DNA of 20,675 nucleotides, from positions 1 through 20,675 of the forward strand of contig JAOTTU010000015.1 of the NCBI GenBank assembly GCA_029864225.1. The letters run 5' to 3'. The position numbers were made by a program, and so were the translations under genes. Below the pieces are notes generated by a model, which saw only the letters and a list, made by a program, of their open reading frames with translations, was not told the DNA's origin and did not search any database. Source of the DNA: Gammaproteobacteria bacterium. GTDB lineage: Bacteria; Pseudomonadota; Gammaproteobacteria; UBA9214. Shown one piece after another: positions 14,381-20,675 of the stretch (within the stretch, counting starts at the first letter, position 1; every line of letters starts with the position of its first letter).

Positions 14381-15946
14381 TTGGTTGAGCGGATGAGGGA
14401 TATGGAGCCGGAATTTTCACCATCAACTGTGCCGGTGCGCGCGCGTGTCGCCTGGTACGCGCTCGCGATATTCCTGAGTTCGGCTTGCCTCATGGTGCTG
14501 GAGATCGCCGCCGGGCGGCTGCTGGCACCCTACATCGGCGTATCGCTGTACTCCTGGACTGCCATCATCGGCGTGGTGCTGGGCGGCTTGTCGCTGGGAA
14601 ACTGGTTGGGGGGTGTGTGGGCGGATCGCGGCGGCAGCGGGCAATCGGCCGGCATGGTGCTCGGGGTCGGCGCGCTGTCTTGTCTAGGCATCCTGCTGCT
14701 GATGACCCTGATCGCGCCGCCCCTGCAGCGCAGCGAACTGGGTCTGCTGACAATGAGCTTCCTGTTCGTGGCGGCGCTGTTCTTCCTGCCCGCCATGCTG
14801 CTCGGCGTGGTGACGCCGCTGCTGACTACTCTGGCGCTGCGGCTGGATGCGCGCACCGGGCACATCGTCGGCATGATGCATGCACTGGCGGCACTCGGCA
14901 GTATCGTCGGCACGTTCGCGACCGGTTACCTGTTCATCCAGTATTTCGGTACTTACAGCGTGATAATCGGCACCAGCGGGGTGCTGGGTCTGCTGTCGCT
15001 GGCCTTCCTGCTGCGTGCGCGCTGGGCGCTGCTGGGGCTGGCCATTCTCGCTGTCGCGATGGCGGGCTGGACCCAGGTGCGCGGGGGGTTCCTGCAACCC
15101 TGTGATCGTGAGAGCAGCTATTTTTGTATCCGTGTTGTCGACATGTCCGACGAGGTACCGTTCGGGCATGCGCGTGGCATGGTGCTCGATCATCTGTTAC
15201 ACGGTATCAGTCACGACACCCGGCCGGAGCTTCTGCTTGCGCCCTATACCCACCTCATGGATGAACTGATCGCCGCGCACCTCGGTGACAGGCAACGGCC
15301 GCCCGCTTTTTTCTTCGCCGGCGGCGGTTCCTATACCCAGCCGCGCGCCGTGCAGGCGCGTTATCCCGGTGCACGGATCGTGGTGGCCGAACTGGACCCG
15401 CAGGTCACGGCGGTGGCGCAGAGCGAACTGTATTTCGAGCCTGGCGATGTGCGCATCATTCATTCCGACGCGCGCCGCGTGCTGCAGCAGTTGCACGGCC
15501 ACAGCTTCGACGTGATTGTCGGGGACGTATTTCATGATATCGCCGTCCCGTTCCACCTGGTAACACGGGAGTACGCCGAGCTGGTGAAGTCGCGGCTCGC
15601 ACCGGATGGGCTCTATACCCTCAATGTGGTTGACGTGTATCCCGATCCGAGACTGGTCAAGAGCATGCTGAAAACGCTGCGCCAGGTATTTGGCGAGGTG
15701 CGCGTCTGGACCGAGGCCTGGACGTCGCCGGACTCGCGCGTGACCTATGTGATCTCGGCCGGTGACACGCACACGGCGCCCCCGCGCGTGCATGCGATGC
15801 GTGGACCGCAGCGCGAGTGGAGCGATGTGACGGAATTACTGGCAGGGCAGGGCACGCCACTGTCCGCACTGCCGCTACTCACCGATGACCATGTACCCGT
15901 GGAGCGTTTGCTTTCCAGGCTGATTTTCACCGAGCTGGGGCGCTAG
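14381..15946 (+). CDS. Membrane-fused spermidine synthase-like protein
   Basis: A 521-residue two-part protein. Residues 20-235 contain about seven transmembrane spans (beginning WYALAIFLSSACLMVLEIAAG, with SLGNWLGGVWADRGG as a loop), as in fused MFS/spermidine synthase proteins. The C-terminal part (about 245-520) is a Rossmann domain like aminopropyltransferases: FFAGGGSYTQPRA (around 310), VAELDPQVTAVA (around 335), IIHSDARRVL and VGDVFHDIAVPFHL (around 380). The usual GGGDG loop is GGGSY and the usual D-x-x-D catalytic loop reads D-V-F-H-D, so polyamine synthesis is not assured. The start is probably TTG 14381, with ATG 14393 or 14402 as alternatives. It is the last gene of the forward run and is richer in G+C than the sulfur block. 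Confidence 0.8.
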   Translation: MVERMRDMEPEFSPSTVPVRARVAWYALAIFLSSACLMVLEIAAGRLLAPYIGVSLYSWTAIIGVVLGGLSLGNWLGGVWADRGGSGQSAGMVLGVGALSCLGILLLMTLIAPPLQRSELGLLTMSFLFVAALFFLPAMLLGVVTPLLTTLALRLDARTGHIVGMMHALAALGSIVGTFATGYLFIQYFGTYSVIIGTSGVLGLLSLAFLLRARWALLGLAILAVAMAGWTQVRGGFLQPCDRESSYFCIRVVDMSDEVPFGHARGMVLDHLLHGISHDTRPELLLAPYTHLMDELIAAHLGDRQRPPAFFFAGGGSYTQPRAVQARYPGARIVVAELDPQVTAVAQSELYFEPGDVRIIHSDARRVLQQLHGHSFDVIVGDVFHDIAVPFHLVTREYAELVKSRLAPDGLYTLNVVDVYPDPRLVKSMLKTLRQVFGEVRVWTEAWTSPDSRVTYVISAGDTHTAPPRVHAMRGPQREWSDVTELLAGQGTPLSALPLLTDDHVPVERLLSRLIFTELGR

Positions 15947-15967
15947 GTTCCGAACCCTCGACAAGCT

Positions 15968-16444
15968 CTAAGCGCTACGCTGGTAGGTGCCGACGAGTTC
16001 GACCTGTTCCAGGATATGCCCCTCCATGGCGCGCAGGAGGTCTGATTTGTCCGGTTTGCCAAGATCCGGAAGTGTGGTATCCAGGGCATACAGCTTGAAG
16101 AAGTAGCGGTGCCGCCCGACCGGCGGGCAGGGACCACCGTAGCCGGTCCGACCCCAGTCATTGACGCCTTCCCCGGTGCCCGCAGGCAGGGCGTCCCGGC
16201 CCGTCGCCTGTTCCAGTCCGTTGGCGGCGGGCGGAATGTTGTACAGTACCCAGTGCACCCAGGTCGTTCGGGGTGCGGCCGGATCCGGTGCATCCGGGTC
16301 ATCAACGATCAGGGCCAGGCTCTGCGTGCCTGCCGGCAATCCCGACCAGGAGAGGTCCGGCGAGATATCCCGGTCGTCACAGGTGTAAGGAGGGGGTATC
16401 TCACCGTTATGTTTAAACGCCGTGGATGCGAGCTTAATGGTCAT
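15968..16444 (-). CDS. YbhB/YbcL-family PEBP protein (Raf kinase inhibitor-like)
   Basis: A 158-residue cytoplasmic protein of the bacterial phosphatidylethanolamine-binding-protein family. Conserved blocks are FKHNGEIPPPYTCDD (10-24), ISPDLSWSGLP, ALIVDDPDAPD (44-54), WVHWVLYNIPP, and the ligand-pocket segment GYGGPCPPVGRHRYFFKLYAL (about 101-121). Length matches E. coli YbhB (158). The molecular role of bacterial members is not settled. On the minus strand AGGTTGCC just before the ATG offers a moderate ribosome site. The gene converges with the spermidine-synthase-like gene (21-base gap) and diverges from the Old Yellow Enzyme gene. Confidence 0.93.
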   Translation of the reverse strand: MTIKLASTAFKHNGEIPPPYTCDDRDISPDLSWSGLPAGTQSLALIVDDPDAPDPAAPRTTWVHWVLYNIPPAANGLEQATGRDALPAGTGEGVNDWGRTGYGGPCPPVGRHRYFFKLYALDTTLPDLGKPDKSDLLRAMEGHILEQVELVGTYQRSA

Positions 16445-16607
16445 GGCAACCTCCGCTTGTCACTGGCAGTGTGGGCACACCGTCCTCATAATGTATTCTA
16501 GTCCATGATGGCTGGCCCCCAATTAACCGCTTTCATATGGGAAATGAGTATTACGGTGTCGGCAAACCCGTTGATGAGGCAGACTGTATCCCTGAAAACA
16601 CCGCTAT

Positions 16608-16613
16608 CGGAGG
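16608..16613 (+). promoter_or_regulatory. Ribosome binding site deciding the Old Yellow Enzyme start
   Basis: CGGAGG ends 10 bases before ATG 16624. The earlier in-frame ATG at 16537 would add 29 residues unlike the family and lacks such a site. Confidence 0.6.
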
Positions 16614-16623
16614 CTTGCAGGAT

Positions 16624-17697
16624 ATGAATCCGGATCTTTTTTCACCGCTCACGGCAGGTCGGCTGGTTCTGCCGAATCGTATCGTCATGGCACCCCTGAC
16701 CCGTAATCGCGCTGCCGAGGGTAATGTGCCGCAGGCCATGAACGTGGAGTACTACCGGCAGCGCGCCACGGCCGGGCTCATTATCACGGAAGCCACCCAG
16801 ATTTCACCGCAGGGCGTGGGCTACCCGGCGACACCGGGTATCCATAGCGAGGCGCAGGTCGCGGGCTGGCAGAACATCACCCGGACCGTGCATGAGGGTG
16901 GCGGTCGTATCTTCCTGCAACTCTGGCATGTCGGCCGTATTTCCCATCCCTCGCTGCAGCCCGACGCCGCGTTGCCGGTGGCGCCTTCGGCCATCAGGCC
17001 GGACGGGGAAGCCGTGACCTCTGAAGGCATGCAGGCCTTCGTGACACCCCGGGCACTGGACCTGGATGAAATCCCGGCAATCGTGGAGCAGTACGCACAG
17101 GCCACACGGAATGCGCTGCGGGCCGGTTTTGACGGTGTCGAGATACACGCCGCGAACGGTTATCTCATTGACCAGTTTCTGCGCGATGGCAGCAACCACA
17201 GGACAGACGCGTACGGCGGCAGCCTGGAGAACCGTGCACGCTTCCTGCGGGAAGTGACCACGGCCGTCTGTGCCGTCATCGGGGCGGACCGGGTCGGGGT
17301 GCGGCTTTCCCCGGAAAACAGCTTCAACGACATGCACGACAGCAACCCGCAGGCGACGTTTAACCATGTCGCCGGCCTGTTGAGTGGATTCGGCCTGGCC
17401 TACCTGCACGTCCTCGAGAGCGACATGATCACAGGCGAGCGTTCCATCGACTATAGCCAGATCCGCGCCGCCTTCGGGGGCAATTACCTGGCGAATTGCA
17501 AATACGACCTGGCGCGGGCACAGCAGGCCATTCAGTCAGGTGCGGTGGATATGGTGGCCTTCGGCACCTTGTACATCGCCAATCCGGACCTGGTTGAACG
17601 CTTCAGGAAGGGTGCCGCGCTCAATACCCCAAACCCGGATACCTTTTACGGCGGCGATGAACACGGCTACACCGATTACCCCTTTCTGGATCAATAG
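16624..17697 (+). CDS. Old Yellow Enzyme-family alkene reductase
   Basis: A 357-residue FMN-dependent TIM-barrel ene-reductase of the NemA/OYE class, which reduces activated C=C bonds or nitro groups with NAD(P)H. It begins like the family, DLFSPLTAGRLVLPNRIVMAPLTRNRA. Substrate-anion-binding His175 and Asn178 and the proton donor Tyr180 occur in IHAANGYLIDQF, followed by the signature DAYGGSLENRARF. FMN phosphate-binding residues lie near VDMVAFGTLYIANPDL. ATG 16624 gives the normal length and N-terminus. It diverges from the PEBP gene (179-base gap, presumably with both promoters) and converges with the CapA gene. Probably a detoxification or redox-stress enzyme; it is close to NemA but I do not assign the symbol. 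Confidence 0.93.
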   Translation: MNPDLFSPLTAGRLVLPNRIVMAPLTRNRAAEGNVPQAMNVEYYRQRATAGLIITEATQISPQGVGYPATPGIHSEAQVAGWQNITRTVHEGGGRIFLQLWHVGRISHPSLQPDAALPVAPSAIRPDGEAVTSEGMQAFVTPRALDLDEIPAIVEQYAQATRNALRAGFDGVEIHAANGYLIDQFLRDGSNHRTDAYGGSLENRARFLREVTTAVCAVIGADRVGVRLSPENSFNDMHDSNPQATFNHVAGLLSGFGLAYLHVLESDMITGERSIDYSQIRAAFGGNYLANCKYDLARAQQAIQSGAVDMVAFGTLYIANPDLVERFRKGAALNTPNPDTFYGGDEHGYTDYPFLDQ

Positions 17698-17705
17698 ACC
17701 GGTAG

Positions 17706-17730
17706 TAACGCGCTCCCTGCTGCCGCGTTA
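17706..17730. terminator. Hairpin between convergent OYE and CapA genes
   Basis: TAACGCG (17706-17712) and CGCGTTA (17724-17730) are a perfect 7-bp inverted repeat with an 11-nt loop. The right arm includes the CapA stop codon. No T run follows on either strand, so termination is only suggested by its position. Confidence 0.3.
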
Positions 17731-18948
17731 GTCCCACCGCAGCCGCAGCGCGGTGTTTTCCGCTCGCTCGACCCGCGCCCCCAGCGGACGGCTCTCCCGG
17801 TCCAGCACCGCTCTCAGCCAGTCGCTGTCCTCGGCGACGGTACGGTTGAGGCGGAACTTCCTGCGTTGCATCGGGATCATCTCCAGGCGCCGCAATTCAC
17901 CACTGCCACGGTCCAGCGTCACCAGGTAGAGCAGGGCGAGATCGATCCGGAACTCCTCGTGACCGCTGATGCCTTCATAGTCATCGATCAGGTCGCCACA
18001 GCCGTAGATGACGGGCCGGCCCCGGTAGACCTCGATGCCGAGGGGGTGATGCGAGGAATGGCCGTGAATCAGGTCCACGACGCCGGAGTCGATGAGTGTC
18101 CGGGCAAACCGGCGGTGTTCCGCCGGGATCGGATAGCCCCAGTTGCCACCCCAGTGCAGGGAGACCACCACCACGTCGCCGGGTTGCCGGTGTGACCCTA
18201 CGGTATCAGTGATGTCGCTGATTGTGCGATCTGTAAGATCCGGCAGCAGGTTGACACCCGGCTTGCGGGCCGTGGCTGCCCAGGCCATGGGGATGCCGCT
18301 GCTTGGCAGGCCCCAGGCGAACACCAGCACCCGGCTCACTCCCGGCAGGACAAAAGCCGCCGGCAGCTGCGCCGCCGCCCGGCTCGGACCTGCACCCACG
18401 GTCGTCAATCCGGACCCGCTCAGGCTCGACAGGGTCTCCTCGAGCCCCGCATACCCCCAATCCAGGACGTGGTTGTTGGCCAGCACGCAGCAGTCGATTG
18501 CGGCGGCGCTGAGGCAGGGGATGTTGTCCGGGTGCATACGGTACTGGATGCCCTTGCGTGGCCAGGGTTCACCCCGGCGGGTGACTGCCGTTTCCAGATT
18601 GATGATGCGTACATCGGGCGCCGCTTCATCGAGGACCGTCAGCGCGTCCCCCCAGATATAGGCGAAGTCCACCGCCCGGGGAATCGGGCCATTGGCCCGC
18701 TCGGCCAGGTGTAGATAATCCTGCGCCGAGCGGCTGTAGGGTTCGAAGATGCGCGGGTCACCGGGATGGGGCAGTACCTGGTCGATGCCGCGGCCCGTCA
18801 TGACGTCACCGGCGAGGAACAGGGTGACTGTATCCGCTGACATCCGTTCCGGTTGCATGGATTGTTTCGGCATGGTCAGGCCTGCGCGCGGCAGCGCCGC
18901 AGCCAGCGGCGCGAGTGTGGAATACTTGATGAAGTCCCTGCGTTTCAT
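17728..18948 (-). CDS. Tat-exported CapA-family metallophosphoesterase-like protein
   Basis: A 406-residue protein with a likely Tat signal (MKRRDFIKYS, twin Arg at 3-4, then a hydrophobic stretch to about 25), so it should fold in the cytoplasm and act in the periplasm. The CapA/YwtB-type metallophosphoesterase motifs are in order: LAGDVMTGRG (Asp48), IINLETAVT (Asn117, Glu119), VLANNHVLDWG (Asn158-His160), SLHWGGNWGY (His265) and LIHGHSSHHPLG (His295, His297). Family members take part in poly-gamma-glutamate capsule formation or other wall-linked functions, but lone copies like this one have unknown roles; no capB, capC or capE is nearby. Length is typical. The gene stands alone on the minus strand. 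Confidence 0.88.
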   Translation of the reverse strand: MKRRDFIKYSTLAPLAAALPRAGLTMPKQSMQPERMSADTVTLFLAGDVMTGRGIDQVLPHPGDPRIFEPYSRSAQDYLHLAERANGPIPRAVDFAYIWGDALTVLDEAAPDVRIINLETAVTRRGEPWPRKGIQYRMHPDNIPCLSAAAIDCCVLANNHVLDWGYAGLEETLSSLSGSGLTTVGAGPSRAAAQLPAAFVLPGVSRVLVFAWGLPSSGIPMAWAATARKPGVNLLPDLTDRTISDITDTVGSHRQPGDVVVVSLHWGGNWGYPIPAEHRRFARTLIDSGVVDLIHGHSSHHPLGIEVYRGRPVIYGCGDLIDDYEGISGHEEFRIDLALLYLVTLDRGSGELRRLEMIPMQRRKFRLNRTVAEDSDWLRAVLDRESRPLGARVERAENTALRLRWD

Positions 18949-19255
18949 CGGGTTGCCGCAAAGTGATCAAGACATAGTACAACCAACGGCTTAATGGAAA
19001 TTATAGCAGTGATTCGCTGATGGCCGCCCGGCGCACGGGGTTTACAGATTGGAGCAAACCTGCATGGCGCAACGGGGAAAAAAGGAAAAAATGGAAGTGG
19101 TTTTGTCTTCACAGGGGCCGGGATTAAGGGTCTGTTTCGGGTCGAATGAACAGGCCATTGCCTTTACCAGCTATCCTTATCAACCCTGTCATTGATACGA
19201 TATGGCTCTCATGCACGCCACCTGCGTGACCAGTCGAAACACGGAGCAAGAAGCC
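18949..19255. other. Divergent promoter region between CapA and RraA-like genes
   Basis: A 307-base gap that must carry promoters in both directions; I see no clear consensus pair. It holds a 43-codon open frame (19064-19195, ATG with GGAG 9 bases upstream, Lys-rich start MAQRGKKEKMEV) in the same frame as the downstream gene but separated by a TGA. It could be a small leader gene or chance. Confidence 0.35.
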
Positions 19256-19879
19256 ATGCCAGACCATACCGCCTTCAAGGCGCTTTCACCCACAACACTC
19301 GCCGATGTGACGGGTCGTGCCCGCGTCATGGACATCGGCATCCGGCCCATGTGGCAGCCGATCCCGCGCATTGCCGGGCCGGCCTACCCGGTGGAGTGTG
19401 CACCCGGTGACAACCTGATGCTGCATGCTGCCATCTATCGTGCTCCGCCCGGTTCGGTCATCGTGGTGCAGGCGGGGGATATTGATTACGCCGTTTCGGG
19501 TGGCAATGTGTGTGCCGTGGCCCAGCGCCGCGGTATCGCCGGCTTCGTCATCGACGGTGTGATCCGCGACATCGCCGAGGTGCGGGAGGAGGGCTTTCCG
19601 GTGTTTGCGCGCGGCGTGATGCCCGTTCCCGGGGAAAAACACGTGCTCGGAATCCTGAACGGCATCGTGCGCTGCGGTGGGGTGGAGGTGGCGTCAGGGG
19701 ATATCGTGGTCGCGGACGAGGAGGGCATCGTGGTGGTGCCGGCCGACGACCAGGACGCGGTCCTCGAGGCCGCGCAGGCGCAAGCCGCCCTGGACGCCGC
19801 CCGGACCCTGGATGAATGGGAGGCGGCGCATCACGCCCGGATCGAGGCAATCCTGCGCGACAAGGGTTTCAGCGACTAG
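19256..19879 (+). CDS. RraA / HMG-aldolase-family protein
   Basis: A 207-residue cytoplasmic protein of the RraA-like fold, which includes the RNase E inhibitor RraA and the class II 4-hydroxy-4-methyl-2-oxoglutarate or 4-carboxy-4-hydroxy-2-oxoadipate aldolases. The core reads GGNVCAVAQRRGIAGFVIDG followed by VIRD with Arg104 and Asp105, the substrate- and metal-contacting pair of the aldolases; GIVVVPADD near the C-terminus is also typical. It extends beyond E. coli RraA (161 residues) with an Ala-rich C-terminal helix, closer to the aldolase group. ATG 19256 is preferred because CGGAG (19242-19246) lies 9 bases upstream; ATG 19202 in the same frame would add 18 residues. Aldolase or decarboxylase activity is more likely than RNase E control, but this is not certain. 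Confidence 0.82.
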   Translation: MPDHTAFKALSPTTLADVTGRARVMDIGIRPMWQPIPRIAGPAYPVECAPGDNLMLHAAIYRAPPGSVIVVQAGDIDYAVSGGNVCAVAQRRGIAGFVIDGVIRDIAEVREEGFPVFARGVMPVPGEKHVLGILNGIVRCGGVEVASGDIVVADEEGIVVVPADDQDAVLEAAQAQAALDAARTLDEWEAAHHARIEAILRDKGFSD

Positions 19880-19900
19880 CGCCAGGGGGCGGTACTGAAC

Positions 19901-20545
19901 TCATTTGCGAATATGGACAGCGAGAAAGCCCCCGGCCGGGACTGAAGCCGGCAGGAGGCGTTCGACCACCTGTGCCATCCCGGAGCCGCCGGGCAGAAAG
20001 ATGGCGTAGCGCAACTGCAGGCCGCGGGGTGGTGGTGCCAGGTCACGGGCCCAGGCACGGGCCCGCGCCGCGGTGTCCCAACGGGCGCCCCGGTAGCCGC
20101 CACGCTCGTGCTTGCGGCGATAGAGGAGACTCTGCCGGTTCAGCAGGCCCAGCACCACACCGTGCCGGCAGACCCGCCATAGCTCGCGCAATGCGGCAGC
20201 CGGTTCGGGTACGAAACACAGGCTGGTGACCGCTGCACAATAATCACAGGACGCATCGGCGAATGGCAGGGCCGTCATCGTGCCCTGCAGGTAACGGATT
20301 GTCGCATCCCGCTCGCGGGCGTAGGCGATTACCGCGGGATCGGGATCCAGCCCGGTGACGGCGAGTCCGGCACCTGCAAAACGGCGGCTAAAGTAACCCG
20401 TGCCGGAACCGGCGTCCAGCAGGCTGGCGCCGGCGGGTGGCTGCAGCAACTGCATCAGCAAATCGAACTCGGTGTCGCCGATCCAGCGGCCGCGCGGTGT
20501 GTGGTACCACGCCTCATAGCGCGCCGGCTTCACAGTACCGCTCAC
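19901..20545 (-). CDS. Class I SAM-dependent methyltransferase
   Basis: A 214-residue cytoplasmic methyltransferase of the UbiE/Methyltransf_11 type. Motif I is LLDAGSGTGYFS (42-53), motif II is VTGLDPDPAVIAYA with the ribose-binding Asp, followed by GTMTALPFADASCDYC (motif III/IV region), VTSLCFVPEPAAALRELWRV and VVLGLLNRQSLLY. The substrate is unknown; the short Arg-rich C-terminal half has no diagnostic motif. It starts at GTG (complement of 20543-20545) with only a weak ribosome site. It lies 18 bases after the stop of the hydrolase gene upstream on the same strand, so the two are probably one operon. It converges with the RraA-like gene. Confidence 0.87.
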   Translation of the reverse strand: MSGTVKPARYEAWYHTPRGRWIGDTEFDLLMQLLQPPAGASLLDAGSGTGYFSRRFAGAGLAVTGLDPDPAVIAYARERDATIRYLQGTMTALPFADASCDYCAAVTSLCFVPEPAAALRELWRVCRHGVVLGLLNRQSLLYRRKHERGGYRGARWDTAARARAWARDLAPPPRGLQLRYAIFLPGGSGMAQVVERLLPASVPAGGFLAVHIRK

Positions 20546-20563
20546 GCGTGCTTCTGGAGACCC

Positions 20564-20675
20564 CTAGAAACGGCCTAGAAAGTCGACCATGGCATCCACC
20601 ACGTCCTCGGCATACAGGTCCCGGAAGTAATGGTCCGCGCCATCGATAGCGACATGCTCGACCTGGTCTGCGTTC
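20564..20675 (-). CDS. 3' end of an alpha/beta hydrolase (partial)
   Basis: The last 36 codons of a minus-strand gene, with the stop as the complement of 20564-20566; the gene enters from beyond the window edge. The visible tail reads VEHVAIDGADHYFRDL...VVDAMVDFLGRF. The GADHYF segment matches the catalytic-His region near the end of alpha/beta hydrolases (commonly GADHFF), followed by the usual last helix. Substrate unknown. It is upstream of the methyltransferase gene by 18 bases. Confidence 0.7.
   Translation of the reverse strand, partial: NADQVEHVAIDGADHYFRDLYAEDVVDAMVDFLGRF

Noticed and set aside
16537..16623. 29-residue extension of the Old Yellow Enzyme
   Set aside because: Not family-like, and a good ribosome site precedes the internal ATG 16624.
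1..20675. CRISPR arrays, transposons, prophage or integrase, tRNA and rRNA genes
   Set aside because: None seen: no regularly spaced repeats, transposase or integrase motifs, tRNA cloverleaf or rRNA-like stretch was recognised by reading, although weak cases could be missed without computation.

Overview
The window looks like part of a gammaproteobacterial chromosome, probably from a sulfur-oxidising or otherwise sulfur-metabolising bacterium. This is inferred from gene content: a periplasmic tandem rhodanese, a YeeE/YedE transporter, a TusA-like carrier, DsrE-like small proteins and a haem lipoprotein. No rRNA, tRNA, CRISPR array, transposase or integrase was recognised, so there is no phylogenetic marker to confirm the taxon.

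Layout. The first 210 bases are the 3' end of an unrecognised gene, followed by an intrinsic terminator. From 610 to 15946 every gene I accept lies on the + strand. A DUF3365-type haem lipoprotein (610-1173) ends in a strong terminator. A 693-base AT-rich gap follows; it holds a REP-like palindrome and several perfect inverted repeats. The sulfur block comes next (1867-7221): exported rhodanese, a GT39-like membrane glycosyltransferase, YeeE/YedE transporter, TusA and two tiny single-span membrane proteins. Then come an FAD oxidoreductase and a cobalamin-binding radical SAM enzyme 13 bases apart (7399-10315), three very small proteins with similar C-terminal tails of which at least two look DsrE-like (10367-11331), a universal stress protein, and a translationally coupled GT2 glycosyltransferase and radical SAM/SPASM enzyme (12037-14129). 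A membrane spermidine-synthase-like protein (14381-15946) ends the forward run.

From about 15.97 kb the genes are ordinary single units on alternating strands: a YbhB-type PEBP protein (-), an Old Yellow Enzyme (+), a Tat-exported CapA-like phosphoesterase (-), an RraA/aldolase-like protein (+), a methyltransferase (-), and the 3' end of an alpha/beta hydrolase (-) running off the window.

How the genes may work together (inference). Rhodanese, YeeE/YedE and TusA form a plausible route that captures sulfane sulfur or thiosulfate outside the cell, imports it and hands it to a carrier. The DsrE-like proteins would be further relay partners. The adjacent glycosyltransferases, FAD enzyme and two radical SAM enzymes resemble a lipid- or glycan-modifying biosynthetic set. 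The joined arrangement is the best candidate here for an undescribed system; a functional link between the sulfur relay and the biosynthetic enzymes is a hypothesis.
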